Below, in pieces: positions 49,940 to 58,934 of a stretch of 64,000 nt of DNA. The notes beneath the pieces are model-generated. The model saw only the letters and a list, made by a program, of their open reading frames with translations. It did not search any database and was not told the DNA's origin. The stretch covers positions 124,001 to 188,000 of the forward strand of contig CAWIWF010000007.1 in NCBI GenBank assembly GCA_963839815.1. Reading direction: 5' to 3'. The stretch comes from JACVRM01 sp963839815. GTDB lineage: Bacteria > Actinomycetota > Thermoleophilia > Gaiellales > Gaiellaceae. The position numbers and the translations under genes are program-made. The first letter of the stretch is position 1, and every line of letters begins with the position of its first letter.

Positions 49940-49945
49940 TATCCT
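49940..49945 (+). promoter_or_regulatory. -10 hexamer TATCCT for rnhB
   Basis: TATCCT is 8 bases before GTG 49954. Confidence 0.5.
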
Positions 49946-49953
49946 CGCCCCCC

Positions 49954-50607
49954 GTGGCACCTCGCCCCGGGCACCGCCTCCTGCGCTTCGACAGACGTCT
50001 CGGCGCCCGCTTCGTCGCCGGTGCCGACGAGGCCGGCCGGGGCTCGCTCGCCGGGCCGCTCGTCGTCGCCGGCGTGCTCCTCGACTACGAGTGCCTGCGC
50101 GACCATCGCGTGCGGCCGCTCGCCGACCTCAACGACTCGAAGCAGGTCTCCCTCGACGACCGCGAGCGCCTGTTCCGGGCCGTGCTCGGCTGCGCCGCCC
50201 GTGTGAGCGTGCACGTCTTCCCGCCCTGGCGCATCGACCGCGACGGGCTCCACCGCTCCAACCTCGCCGGCCTGCGCGCCGCGCTGCATGCGCTGTCGCC
50301 GCCGGCCGAGGCCTGCCTCGTCGACGGCTTCCGGCTCGGGCCGACCGCGCCGCCGCACGAAGCCGTCGTCGACGGGGACGAGCGCTCGGCCGCGATCGCA
50401 GCCGCCTCCATCGTCGCCAAGGTCGTCCGCGACCGCGCCATGCGGCGCCTGGATGCCGTCTATCCGGCCTACGGGTTCCGCTCGCACGTCGGCTACATCA
50501 CGCCCGAGCACTCCGCAGTCGTCCGCCGCCGCGGGCCGTCCGCGATCCACCGGCGGTCGTTCCAGGCGCTCTGCTACGCCGGTGTCGCAGACGCGGACGC
50601 GGCCTAG
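49954..50607 (+). CDS. rnhB: Ribonuclease HII
   Basis: A 217-residue enzyme that incises at ribonucleotides and RNA-DNA hybrids. Catalytic acidic residues in FVAGADEAGRGSLAGPLVVA (DE) and EAVVDGDERSAAIAAASIVAKVVRD; LNDSKQVSLDDRERLF and YITPEHSAVVRRRGPSAIHR also conserved. GTG 49954 starts a ~20-residue extension before the core. Overlaps yraN by 26 bases. Confidence 0.95.
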   Translation: MAPRPGHRLLRFDRRLGARFVAGADEAGRGSLAGPLVVAGVLLDYECLRDHRVRPLADLNDSKQVSLDDRERLFRAVLGCAARVSVHVFPPWRIDRDGLHRSNLAGLRAALHALSPPAEACLVDGFRLGPTAPPHEAVVDGDERSAAIAAASIVAKVVRDRAMRRLDAVYPAYGFRSHVGYITPEHSAVVRRRGPSAIHRRSFQALCYAGVADADAA

Positions 50608-50953
50608 CGGCGAGTCGACCCGCGCCGCCGGCTCCCGGGCGGAGCGGCGCGCCCGGCTCCACTACCGCCTGCGCGGCTATCTCGTGCTCGACGCCAACGC
50701 CTGGGCAGGCGGCAACGAGCTCGACCTGGTGCTCCGCCGCGGCCGCACGCTCGTCTTCTGCGAGGTGAAGCACAAAGCCGGCGACCGCCACGGCGACCCC
50801 GCCGAGATGGTCGACGAGGAGAAGCAGCGGCGCCTGCGCCGCGCCGCCGACGCCTGGCTGGCGTCCCGCCGCGACCTGGACGACCTCGACGTGCGCTTCG
50901 ACGTCGTCGCCGTCTCGCCGCGCGGCGTCGAGCGCATCACCGACGCCTTCTGA
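50582..50953 (+). CDS. YraN/UPF0102 family endonuclease-fold protein
   Basis: A 123-residue UPF0102 protein with a PD-(D/E)xK-like fold: NELDLVLRRGRTLVFCEVKHKAG has the D...ExK pattern, then EEKQRRLRRAADAWLA and VRFDVVAVSPRGVERI. A nuclease or Holliday-junction role is suggested for relatives. GTG 50582 lies inside rnhB. Its stop overlaps the next start (TGATG). Confidence 0.9.
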   Translation: MSQTRTRPSGESTRAAGSRAERRARLHYRLRGYLVLDANAWAGGNELDLVLRRGRTLVFCEVKHKAGDRHGDPAEMVDEEKQRRLRRAADAWLASRRDLDDLDVRFDVVAVSPRGVERITDAF

Positions 50954-51432
50954 TGAGCGAGCCGACCGTCCGCCGCGCCGAGTCGCGCGACATCGACGAG
51001 CTCGTGCAGATGCGCTCGGACTTCACCTTCGAAGATCCAGAGGCCGACCCGGAGGCCGCCCTCCCCGGCTACGAGAGCGACTGCCGCTCCTTCCTCGAGC
51101 GCGCGCTCGCCGAGGAGCGCTGGCAGATCTGGGTGGCGGAGATCGACGGGCAGCTCGTCGCGCACCTCTACGTCGCGCTCGTCGACAGGGTGCCGCGCCC
51201 CGTCCGCGAGCACGCGCGGATCGCCTACCTCACGAACGTCTACACCCGCCCCGGGCATCGCGGACGCGGCATCGGCGGGCGGCTGCTCGAGCGCGCCCAG
51301 GCCGCTGCACGCGATGCCGGCGCCGAGCTCCTCCTGGTCTGGCCGGGCGAGGAGAGCGTGCGCTTCTACGAGCACCACGGCTTCGGCGACGCCGGCGCGC
51401 CGCTCGTGTGGCATGCCGACGGGCACCCATGA
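50953..51432 (+). CDS. GNAT family N-acetyltransferase
   Basis: A 159-residue acetyl-CoA-dependent acetyltransferase. Motif A for CoA binding is YTRPGHRGRGIGGRLLERAQAAA (RxxGxG/A), preceded by IWVAEIDGQLVAHLYV and followed by LLVWPGEESVRFYEHHGF. The substrate is not predictable. Co-translated with yraN and the following gene by overlapping stop/start. Confidence 0.9.
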   Translation: MSEPTVRRAESRDIDELVQMRSDFTFEDPEADPEAALPGYESDCRSFLERALAEERWQIWVAEIDGQLVAHLYVALVDRVPRPVREHARIAYLTNVYTRPGHRGRGIGGRLLERAQAAARDAGAELLLVWPGEESVRFYEHHGFGDAGAPLVWHADGHP

Positions 51433-51986
51433 GCGCTCGCCCTGCCGCGCCGCCGTATCGCAACGAGGGGCCGCACGCCCTCTGGCACGTCAGCGAGGAC
51501 GACTCGATCCGGCACTTCCGCCCCCATCGGGCTGCCACCCAGGTCGAGCCGGAGGCGTATGTCTGGGCGATCGACACGCGCCACCTGCCGCTGTTCTGGT
51601 TCCCGCGCGAGTGCCCGCGCGGCACCTTCTGGGCCGCGCCCGAGACCGCCGCCGAGGACGTGGCGCACTTCCTGCCGCGCGCGGACGCCCGGGTGCACGC
51701 GATCGAGGAGGGTTGGCTCGCACGCATGCGAACGACACGGGTCGTCGCCTACCGGTTGCCGGAGGCGAGCTTCGAGGAGCATCCCGGAGTCGGCGGCTAC
51801 TGGGTCAGCCGAGAGCCCGTCGAGCCGCTCGAGGTCGTCGAGCTGGGCGACCTGATCGGCCGTCATGCCGACGCCGGGATCGAGCTGCGGGTGCGTCAGA
51901 ACCTGTGGCCGCTCTGGGACGAGATCGTGGCCTCGACCCTCGAGTTCAGCGGCATTCGCCTCCACAACGCGCTGCCGCGCCCATAG
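51429..51986 (+). CDS. DUF6886-like protein
   Basis: A 185-residue soluble protein resembling the DUF6886 family, unknown function. Recognised by LWHVSEDDSIRHFRPH, VWAIDTRHLPLFWFPRECPR and TFWAAPE near the N-terminus. The C-terminal region (VVELGDLIGRHADAGIELRV, EIVASTLEFSGIRLHNALPR) is typical of related entries. Aromatic and His/Asp-rich N-terminus could form an enzyme site akin to ADP-ribosyl-like folds; speculative. ATG 51429 overlaps the GNAT stop. Confidence 0.72.
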   Translation: MSARPAAPPYRNEGPHALWHVSEDDSIRHFRPHRAATQVEPEAYVWAIDTRHLPLFWFPRECPRGTFWAAPETAAEDVAHFLPRADARVHAIEEGWLARMRTTRVVAYRLPEASFEEHPGVGGYWVSREPVEPLEVVELGDLIGRHADAGIELRVRQNLWPLWDEIVASTLEFSGIRLHNALPRP

Positions 51987-52017
51987 GGAACGGCCACGCA
52001 GCGGCGAAACCCCTCCC

Positions 52018-53127
52018 GTGGCGCAGACGCAGGAGGCGCTCTACCGAGAGCTCGACCTCGAGCTCTCCTGGTCGGAGCAGGAGCTGCCCGAGCGGGAGCG
52101 GACGAAGCACGTCCACCGGCTGCACCCGTACCTCGGCAAGTTCGTGCCCCAGCTCGTCGAGACGTTGCTCGCCCGCCACGTGCGCGCCGGCCGGCCCGTG
52201 CTCGACCCGTTCGCCGGCTCGGGGACGACGCTCGTGCAGTGCCTCGAGAGCGGCCACCCGGTGGCCGGCGCGGACATCGCCGCCTTCAACTGCCTGCTGA
52301 TGCAGGTCAAGACCTCGCGGCCGAACCCCTTCACGCTCGAGCGCGAGGTCCGCAATGCGCTCACGCGACTCGAACAGGCGGAGGCCGGGGCGGACGGGAG
52401 CGAGTACCTGCGCGAGTGGTTCGCCCCGCGCGCCCGCGGGGAGCTGCTCGCCTTTCGGTCGCTGATCGGCGACTACGAGCACGCCGACGTGCTGCGGGTC
52501 GTGCTCGCGCGCGCGGCGCGCTCGGCCAGGCTGACGACGCATTACGACCTCGACTTCCCGCGGACGCCGCAGCGGGAGCCGTACTGGTGCCACAAGCACC
52601 GCCGCACGTGCCGGCCGGTCGAGCGCGCGTCCCACTTCCTGCGCCGCTACGGGCTCGACACGGTCGAGCGGATCAAGGCCTTCGCACGGCTGCGGGCTCG
52701 GGGGGCGGAGGCGCGGGTGCTGCACGGCGACGCCCGGGAGCTCGACCTCGGCGGTCCCTACGCCGCCGCGATCACCTCGCCGCCGTACCCCGGGCTGATC
52801 GACTACCACGAGCAGCACCGCTATGCCTACGAGCTGCTCGGTCTCGACGATCGCCGCGAGCACGAGCTCGGGGCCGCAGCCAGAGGCACGAGCCGCGCGG
52901 CGCTGGCCGCCTACGTCGAGGGCGTGGCCGCCGTGCTCGCCCGGGCCCGCGCGGCGATCGAGCCGGGCGGCGTGCTGGCGATCGTCGTCAACGACCGCCG
53001 CGGCCTCTATCCGGAGATCCTCGAGCGGGCAGGCCTCGAGCTGCAGGCGCGGCACCAGCGGCACGTCAACCGGCGGACGGGCCGCCGCTCGGGCGAGTAC
53101 TTCGAAGACGTGCTGATCGCCCGCTAG
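52018..53127 (+). CDS. Orphan DNA methyltransferase (N4-cytosine/N6-adenine type)
   Basis: A 369-residue amino-methyltransferase. SAM motif I PVLDPFAGSGTTLVQ is at ~residue 61 and catalytic motif IV AAITSPPYPGLIDYHEQHRY at ~252, i.e. motif I precedes the SPPY motif. Ser at position one of SPPY favours N4-cytosine. VLHGDARELDLGGPYAA precedes the catalytic strand. Between the motifs lies a basic Cys/His cluster (PYWCHKHRRTCRPV) that could be a target-recognition or zinc element. No restriction endonuclease, specificity subunit or phage gene is nearby, so it is solitary. The start is GTG 52018. Confidence 0.85.
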   Translation: MAQTQEALYRELDLELSWSEQELPERERTKHVHRLHPYLGKFVPQLVETLLARHVRAGRPVLDPFAGSGTTLVQCLESGHPVAGADIAAFNCLLMQVKTSRPNPFTLEREVRNALTRLEQAEAGADGSEYLREWFAPRARGELLAFRSLIGDYEHADVLRVVLARAARSARLTTHYDLDFPRTPQREPYWCHKHRRTCRPVERASHFLRRYGLDTVERIKAFARLRARGAEARVLHGDARELDLGGPYAAAITSPPYPGLIDYHEQHRYAYELLGLDDRREHELGAAARGTSRAALAAYVEGVAAVLARARAAIEPGGVLAIVVNDRRGLYPEILERAGLELQARHQRHVNRRTGRRSGEYFEDVLIAR

Positions 53128-53642
53128 CGCAGCCCGAGCGCGTCGAGGCCGGCCCAGGCGAGGCCGGCGTCGGTCAGCTCGCCTCGCCGCAGGTGCTCCC
53201 GGAACTCGGCGAGCGGCATCAGCACGACCTCGATGTGCTCGTCGCCCGCGTCGGGCTCGGCGACGCGGGTGCAGCCAGTCGCGACGAAGCCATGCCGCCG
53301 GTGCGCCGAGTAGGCGCCCGCCCACTGCGAGCCGATGGGCGTGAGCTCGCCCTCGTACCCGGTCTCCTCGAGCAACTCGCGGCGGGCGGCGGCGAGCGGG
53401 TCCTCACCCTCGTCGACGACCCCGCCGGGCAGCTCATCGAGGACGCGCTGCGGGCCGGGGCGAAACTGGCGCGCGAGGATCACCCGCTCGTCCGCGGTAG
53501 AGGCCAGCACGGCGACCGTGTCCGGGTTGACGATGACCTCGTAGTCGGCCTCGGCGCCGTCCGGGAGCCGGTACCGGCGGCGGACGATCCGCCGGAAGCC
53601 GGCGTAGACGACGGACTCGGCGAGCAGGTGCCAGGCACGCAC
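53124..53642 (-). CDS. ADP-ribose pyrophosphatase-type Nudix hydrolase
   Basis: A 172-residue Nudix protein. The box GGVVDEGEDPLAAARRELLEETGYEG is complete, preceded by VILARQFRPGPQRVLDELP as in ADP-ribose pyrophosphatases (array RQxR...E.P.G). A downstream EPDAGDEHIEVVLMPLAEF fits. Its 3' end overlaps the methyltransferase stop by four bases on the other strand. It likely recycles ADP-ribose or related nucleotides. Confidence 0.9.
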   Translation of the reverse strand: MRAWHLLAESVVYAGFRRIVRRRYRLPDGAEADYEVIVNPDTVAVLASTADERVILARQFRPGPQRVLDELPGGVVDEGEDPLAAARRELLEETGYEGELTPIGSQWAGAYSAHRRHGFVATGCTRVAEPDAGDEHIEVVLMPLAEFREHLRRGELTDAGLAWAGLDALGLR

Positions 53643-53666
53643 GTGGCAGAGTCTTCACGCTTTCGG

Positions 53667-53697
53667 CACAGACACGCGCGAGAGTGCTCCGTAGCGT
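53667..53697 (+). promoter_or_regulatory. comM promoter sharing box of the P/Q/R elements (copy T)
   Basis: Box CACAGACACGCGCG (53667-53680), 11 bases, TAGCGT (53692-53697), then 7 bases to GTG 53705. The same box-11-TASCGT spacing occurs in the elements at 34.8, 44.5 and 58.96 kb, where no gene starts immediately downstream. Confidence 0.6.
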
Positions 53698-53704
53698 CGG
53701 CCGA

Positions 53705-55169
53705 GTGCTCGCGCGCGTCGTCACCCATGCGCTCGTCGGTCTCGAGGCTCGCCGCGTCGAGGTCGAGGCGCACGTCCAGGGCGGCGTCCCGGGGTTCGCG
53801 CTCGTCGGCATGGGCGACCGCGCCTGCCAGGAGGCCAAGGAACGCGTCAAGAGCGGCATCGTCGCGGCCGAGCTCGACTGGCCCCGTCGTCGCCTGACCG
53901 TCAATCTCGCGCCGGCGGCGCTGCGCAAGGAGGGATCCGGGTTCGATCTCCCGATCGCGCTCGCGCTGCTGGCCGCCACGCGACAGGTGCCGCGTGACCG
54001 GGTCGAGGAGCACGCAGCGCTCGGCGAGGTGGCGCTCGACGGCCGGATCCGACCGGTGGGTGGCACCGTCGTCGCGGCCGAGGCGGCGAGGCGGAGCGGC
54101 CTGCCACGCGTGCTCTGCGCGGTCGAGAGCGCTGCCGAGGCGGCGCTCAGCGGCGTCGACGCAATCCCGGTGGCACACCTGGCCGAGGCGGCCTCGTACC
54201 TGCGCGGCGAGATCGACATCGAGCCGTGCGCACCGCCGATCGGCGACGTGCGGCCGCCTCCCTACCCGGACCTGGCCGACGTGCGCGGCCAGGAGCGCGC
54301 GCGGCGTGCACTCGAGCTCGCTGCTGCGGGCGGCGCACAACCTTCTGCTCGCCGGCCCCCCCGGCACCGGCAAGACGATGCTCGCGCGGCGGCTCCCGGG
54401 GATCCTGCCGCCGCTCCGCTTCGAGGAGGCGCTGGAGGTGACGCGGATCTACTCCGTCGCCGGCCTGCTGCGCTACGGCCAGCCCCTCGTGAGCACGCGC
54501 CCGTTCCGGGCACCGCACCACAGCGCCTCGATGCCCGCCCTCGTCGGCGGCGGCGGCCGCGGCCTGCGGCCCGGCGAGGCCACGCTCGCCCACAACGGCG
54601 TGCTGCTCCTCGACGAGCTGCCCGAGTTCGCCCGCCCGGCGCTCGAGGCGCTGCGCCAGCCGCTCGAGGACGGCTCGATCGCGGTCGCCCGGGTCGAGGG
54701 CAAGGCCGTCTTCCCCGCACGCTTCCGGCTCGTCGGGACGATGAACCTCTGTCCCTGCGGTGCGCGCGGCGACGCCAGGCTCGAGTGCACGTGCTCGCCG
54801 CAGCGGCTCGCCGGCTTCCGGGACAAGCTGTCACGGGCGCTGCTCGACCGCTTCGACCTGGTCGTGACCGTGCCGCGCGCGCAGGCGGAGGAGCTCGCGG
54901 CCGCGGGCGGTGAGCCGTCTGCTGCCGTGCGCTCGCGCGTGGCGGCGGCGTCCGAGCGGCTGCTCGCCGCGCGCCCGGGGCGGACGACCGGCGCCGACGC
55001 GCTCCTCGACCGCGCCGTCGAGCGGCTGCCGCTGTCCGGGCGGGGGCGCGCACGGGTCGCCCGGCTCGGTGTGACGATCGCGGCGCTCGCCGGCGCAGAC
55101 GCGGTCGAGGAGGAGCACGTCGCCGAGGCGCTCGCCTACCGGCCGCCGCGGGAGCTGGCGACGGCGTGA
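53705..55169 (+). CDS. comM: ComM/YifB Mg-chelatase-like AAA+ protein (one frameshift)
   Basis: A ~487-residue AAA+ helicase that promotes branch migration during natural transformation in other bacteria. N-terminal ChlI-like domain: EAHVQGGVPGFALVGMGDRACQEAKERV, TVNLAPAALRKEGSGFDLPIALALL. ATPase: LLLAGPPGTGKTMLARRLPGILP, RPFRAPHHSAS, HNGVLLLDELPEF, TMNLCPCGARGD (zinc-like Cys pair), ALLDRFDLVV. C-terminal Mg_chelatase_C: RVEEEHVAEAL-like. The frame shifts near 54330 just before AHNLLLAGPP; an extra G in GCGGGCGGCGC explains it. dprA overlaps by four bases (GTGA), a classic competence pair. Confidence 0.92.
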
Positions 55170-56156
55170 GCGAGCTCGCGGTCGCCGCCTACGCCGCCGA
55201 GAGCGGCGGGCACGTGCTGGAGGCGCCGCGCGATGCTCGCTTCCGTCGCTTCCTGCGCGACTTCGACGAGGAGGCCTACTCCGAGCGGCTGCGCTCCCTG
55301 GGCGTCGAATGGCTCCCTCGCTCGTCCGAGCTCTTCCCGCACGCGCTCGCCGGCATCTTCGACCCCCCAGGCGGACTCTTCCTGCGAGGAGCCGCCGCGG
55401 CCGGCGTGCTCGGACGCGCCCGCGGTGGGGGTCGTCGGTGCGCGAGCGTGCTCGCCCTACGGCGCGCATGTCGCACGGGGGCTCGGGCGGAGCTGGCCCG
55501 GGCGGGCCTGGTGGTCGTCGAGCGGGCTCGCGCGCGGAGTCGACGGCGAAGCGCACCGTGGCGCGCTCGAGGGCGGCGGCGTGACCGTCGCCGTGCTCGG
55601 CTGCGGGATCGACCGCGACTATCCGGCGTCGCACGCGGAGCTGGCCCGCCGCATTCGCGAGACGGGGCTCGTCGTCTCGGAGTACGGACCCGGCGTCGAG
55701 CCGGCACCGTGGCGCTTCCCCGCCCGGAACCGCATTGTGGCGGGTCTCTGCGCCGTCACCGTCGTCGTCGAGGCGCGCGAGCGGAGCGGCGCGCTCATCA
55801 CCGCCGACCTCGCGCTCGAAGAGGGGCGCGAGGTGTTCGCGGTGCCGGGCGAGATCACCTCGTCGCTGTCGAAGGGGTCGAACCGGCTGCTGGCGGTGGG
55901 CGCCACGCCGTTGCTGGACGCGATCGACGTGCTCCGGGCATTCGGCCTGGAAGGGCCCGTTGCCGATCCTCCGCCCGCCGACGGCCCTGTGGGCGCCGTG
56001 CTGGCAGCGCTGGCGGACGGCCCGCGAGGGGCGGACGAGCTCGTCGCGGCGACCGGCCTGGACGCCGCCAAGGTCGCCGCGGCGCTCAGCGAGCTGGAGC
56101 TGCTGGGCCTCGCTGCAGAGGGACATGGCCTCTTCCGTTGCCAGGTCGGCGCGTGA
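55166..56156 (+). CDS. dprA: DNA-processing protein DprA (about three frameshifts)
   Basis: A ~330-residue protein that loads RecA on incoming ssDNA in transformation. N-terminal helical part: FLRDFDEEAYSERLRSLGVEWLP, FPHALAGIFDPPGGLFLRG. Rossmann core appears in shifting frames: VGVVGARACSPYGAHVARGLG, then ELARAGLVVV, then SGLARGVDGEAHRGALE, VAVLGCGIDRDYP, PWRFPARNRIVAGL and VVEARERSGALITADLALEEGREVFAVPG. The C-terminal winged helix is VLAALADGPRGADELVAATG. Shifts near 55413, 55485 and 55525, each repaired by one base. Conservation between shifts argues for sequencing error. Confidence 0.9.
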
Positions 56157-56163
56157 GGACCAC

Positions 56164-56169
56164 TAGCAT
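56164..56169 (+). promoter_or_regulatory. -10 hexamer TAGCAT for FAD oxidoreductase
   Basis: TAGCAT is 8 bases before GTG 56178. Confidence 0.5.
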
Positions 56170-56177
56170 CGCCCTCC

Positions 56178-57302
56178 GTGAGCACCCCCTACTGGCTGGA
56201 CGAACCCGCGCCGCCCCTGCCCCCGACGCGGCCGGACGGCGAGCCGGACGTGGTGGTCGTCGGCGGTGGCGTGACCGGGTGCTCCTGCGCGCTCACGCTC
56301 GCGCAGGCCGGCGTGCGCGTGCGCCTCCACGAGGCGCGCGCGATCGCGTCGGGTGCCAGCGGCCGGAACGGCGGCTTCGCCCTGCGCGGCGGCGCGGGCC
56401 CCTACGACGAGGCGCGGCGGGACCTCGGCCGGGAGCGGGCTGGCCACCTCTGGGAGCTGAGCGAGCGGGCACTCGAGCGCCTGGCCGAACTGGCGGGGGA
56501 TGCCTTCCGGCGCACCGGCAGCCTGCGCGTCGCCGCGAGCCGCGAGGAGCGGGACGCGCTGACGCGCGAGTACGAGGCGCTGCGCGAGGACGGCTTCGCG
56601 GCCGAGTGGCCGTCGCTGCCGGCTGCCCTCGAAGGTCGCTTCCACGGAGTGCTCCGCCATCCGGGCGACGGCGCGCTCCAGCCCGCACGGTGGGTGCGGC
56701 GGCTCGCCGTGCTGGCCGCCGAGGCCGGGGTGGACATCCGCGAGCACAGCCCCATCGAGTCACTGGACGAGCTCGGCGGCGCCACGGTCGTCCTGGCCAC
56801 GGACGGGTACACCCACGGGCTCGTCCCAGAGCTCGACGCGCTCGTGCGCCCGACCCGCGGCCAGGTCGTCGTCACCGAGCCGCTCGGCGAGCTGCTCTTC
56901 CCCTGCCCGCACTACGCCCGAGAGGGCTGGGACTACTGGCAGCAGCTGCCGGACCGCCGCCTGGTGATCGGCGGGCGCCGCGACGGCGCGCTCGAGGTCG
57001 AGTACACGCGGGTCGAGGAGACGACACCGGCGATCCAGTCGCTCCTCGAGCAGCTGATCCACGACCTCGTCGGCAAGCTGCCGGCGGTGACCCATCGCTG
57101 GGCAGGCTTGTTTGGCACCTCGCCCGACGACGTGCCCCTGGCCGGCCAGCTGCCGGGCCGCGATCGCGTCTGGGCCTGCGTCGGCTACTCAGGCCACGGC
57201 AACGTGCTCGGCCTCGCCTGCGGCGATCTGGTTGCCCGCGGGATCCTCGGTGAGCGCCGGCCCGAGCTTGCGCTCTTCGACCCTGGCAGGCTGCTGCCCT
57301 AG
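56178..57302 (+). CDS. FAD-dependent (DAO-type) oxidoreductase
   Basis: A 374-residue DAO/glycine-oxidase-like flavoenzyme. FAD motif: PDVVVVGGGVTGCSCALTLAQAGVRVRLHEA. ASGASGRNGGFALRGG matches the GxGASxxNGG loop of gamma-glutamylputrescine oxidase-like proteins. C-terminal FAD contacts: HRWAGLFGTSPDDVPLAGQLP and VWACVGYSGHGNVLGLACGDLVA. It oxidises an amine or amino acid; polyamine derivatives are a possibility given the family. Convergent with the VOC gene, overlapping by four bases. Confidence 0.88.
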   Translation: MSTPYWLDEPAPPLPPTRPDGEPDVVVVGGGVTGCSCALTLAQAGVRVRLHEARAIASGASGRNGGFALRGGAGPYDEARRDLGRERAGHLWELSERALERLAELAGDAFRRTGSLRVAASREERDALTREYEALREDGFAAEWPSLPAALEGRFHGVLRHPGDGALQPARWVRRLAVLAAEAGVDIREHSPIESLDELGGATVVLATDGYTHGLVPELDALVRPTRGQVVVTEPLGELLFPCPHYAREGWDYWQQLPDRRLVIGGRRDGALEVEYTRVEETTPAIQSLLEQLIHDLVGKLPAVTHRWAGLFGTSPDDVPLAGQLPGRDRVWACVGYSGHGNVLGLACGDLVARGILGERRPELALFDPGRLLP

Positions 57303-57664
57303 GCCGTCTCCGGCGGCGTCACCGAGTCGTCGCTCTGGAAGAGCGAGAAGCCGTTTCCCTCAGTGTCCCAGCACTCGGCGGTCCAGCCGACACCGGGGAT
57401 CGGACGCTTGGCGTCCGCACGCCCGCCGAGCCGGTGGACCCGCTCGAGCTCGCGGTCGATGTCCTTCGCCTCGAAGTAGACGACCAACCCTCGCTCGCCG
57501 CCCTGGGCCGGGTAGATCGCGCCGCCCGGATCGCCGTCGAACATGTGGTACTCGATCGGCCCGTCCCAGTCCTGGAACTTCCAGCCGACGAGCTCTCCCC
57601 AGAACTCGCGCGCACGGGTCGTGTCGCCGGCGGGCAGCTCGAGATGGACGATCTTCCCCTTCAT
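57299..57664 (-). CDS. VOC family protein (CFP30B-like)
   Basis: A 121-residue single VOC domain: KIVHLELPAGDTTRAREFWGELVGWKFQDW, GPIEYHMFDGDPGGAIYPA, LVVYFEAKDIDRELERVHRLGG, ECWDTEGNGFSLFQSDDS. Such short VOC proteins are common in actinobacteria with unknown substrate. SD GAGGAGGAG lies 6 bases upstream of ATG 57664. Confidence 0.88.
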   Translation of the reverse strand: MKGKIVHLELPAGDTTRAREFWGELVGWKFQDWDGPIEYHMFDGDPGGAIYPAQGGERGLVVYFEAKDIDRELERVHRLGGRADAKRPIPGVGWTAECWDTEGNGFSLFQSDDSVTPPETA

Positions 57665-57979
57665 CGGCTCCTCCTCGTCGTGGATACAGTCGATTGTGAC
57701 GACGGACGGTCACCGGCGGCAGTGTCCGCGGGCGAGCACGCCCGGCACACTCGCCTCCATGCCCGGCGCGACGGCGACGAGCGGTTCGTCTACGGCCGCA
57801 GCGGCTCTGCGAGAGGGGCTCGAGCTCCCGGGCTGCGAGGTCGAGTCGTTCTCGCGGCGTTCGCGACCGTCTCGGCCCGCCGCGGCTCGGCGGGCACCGG
57901 GCGCTCGGTGCCCGCGCCGAGTACGCGCTCGCTCGGCGTTCGGGGCCGGTCGTGCGTCGCCGGCGCGACCCGCCGCGGA
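57665..57979. other. Gene-less 315-base stretch
   Basis: Between two minus-strand genes. Plus-strand frames here (to 57983) read as Ser/Arg/Pro-rich random sequence. No repeat from the families noted in this window and no hairpin terminator was found; nothing recognised. Confidence 0.4.
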
Positions 57980-58930
57980 CTAGAGCTCGATCCGCTGGAC
58001 GTCCGTCAGGGCCCCGGCCTCGAGCGCCCGCAGCGCGGCGATCGCCACGGCGAGATCCTGGATGGCGAGCCCGGTCGAGTCGAACGCAGTGATGTCGTCG
58101 GCCGACTCCCGTCCCGGCGCCGTCCCCGCGAGCACGTCGCCGAGGAGGCCGACCTGCTCGCGGCCGAGCAGCCCGGCCGTGACCGCGCCGGTGAGGTCGC
58201 CGCCGTGGCTGGCCTGCTCCCAGTCGTCGCAGAAGGCGAGCACCCTCGCGAGCTCTGCGGGCGCGATCTCGGCCTTTCCCGGCCCGTCGGCGCCCATCAG
58301 GCTCACGTGCTGCCCGGGCCGGAGCGAGCCCTCCGGGAAGAGCACCTCGTGGCCGGGGGTGACCGTGACCACGATGTCGGCCGCGAGCGCGACATCGGGG
58401 GACCGGGCGACGCCGGCGCCCAGCTCCGCGGCCGCGGCGGCGGCTGCACCCGAGTCGACGTCCCAGAGCAGCACCTCCCGCCCCCGCTCGACGAAGGTGC
58501 GAGCGGCAGCGCGGCCGTTGACGCCGGCGCCGATCACAGCCGCCGGGCCGGCGTCCGCGCGAGCGAGCGTCTCCGCCGCGAGCACCGCCGCCGCGCCCGT
58601 GCGGAGCGCGGTGATCGCGCCCGTGTCCATGACTGCGCGGAGCGAGCCATCGGAGGCGTCGGACAGCAACACGAGCCCCGTGACCGTCGGCAGTCCCCTC
58701 GCCGGGTTGCCGGGGAACGAGGTCACCCACTTGAGCAGCGCGTAGCCGCCGCCGAGCGCCGGCATCGCCCGGAAGTCGCCAGCCGGGTAGGCCGGGACGT
58801 ACGTCTTGGGCGGCATCGTCCACGCCCCGCGGGCGTAGGCGACGAAGCCGTCGCGCACCGCGTCGACCGCCTCGCTCGGGCTCACCGCCGCGACCACGTG
58901 GCGTGCGCTCAGGAACGGGATTGCCGTCAC
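57980..58930 (-). CDS. Ornithine cyclodeaminase/mu-crystallin family protein
   Basis: A 316-residue NAD(P)-binding protein. N-terminal part: IPFLSARHVVAAVSPSEAVDAV, RAMPALGGGYALLKWVTSFPGN, then GSLRAVMDTGAITALRTGAAA, the family signature. Rossmann: AAVIGAGVNGRAAARTF, VLLWDVDSG, VVTVTPGHEVLF and HVSLMGADGPGKAEI. Members include ornithine cyclodeaminase, alanine dehydrogenase and ketimine reductases; the lack of neighbouring pathway genes prevents a choice. GTG 58930. Confidence 0.9.
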   Translation of the reverse strand: MTAIPFLSARHVVAAVSPSEAVDAVRDGFVAYARGAWTMPPKTYVPAYPAGDFRAMPALGGGYALLKWVTSFPGNPARGLPTVTGLVLLSDASDGSLRAVMDTGAITALRTGAAAVLAAETLARADAGPAAVIGAGVNGRAAARTFVERGREVLLWDVDSGAAAAAAAELGAGVARSPDVALAADIVVTVTPGHEVLFPEGSLRPGQHVSLMGADGPGKAEIAPAELARVLAFCDDWEQASHGGDLTGAVTAGLLGREQVGLLGDVLAGTAPGRESADDITAFDSTGLAIQDLAVAIAALRALEAGALTDVQRIEL

Positions 58931-58934
58931 AGAT

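Noticed and set aside
55166..57253. Single 695-codon frame continuing from dprA through the FAD oxidoreductase
   Set aside because: Only its first ~90 codons match DprA; the rest is out of frame with conserved motifs and arises from the dprA frameshift.
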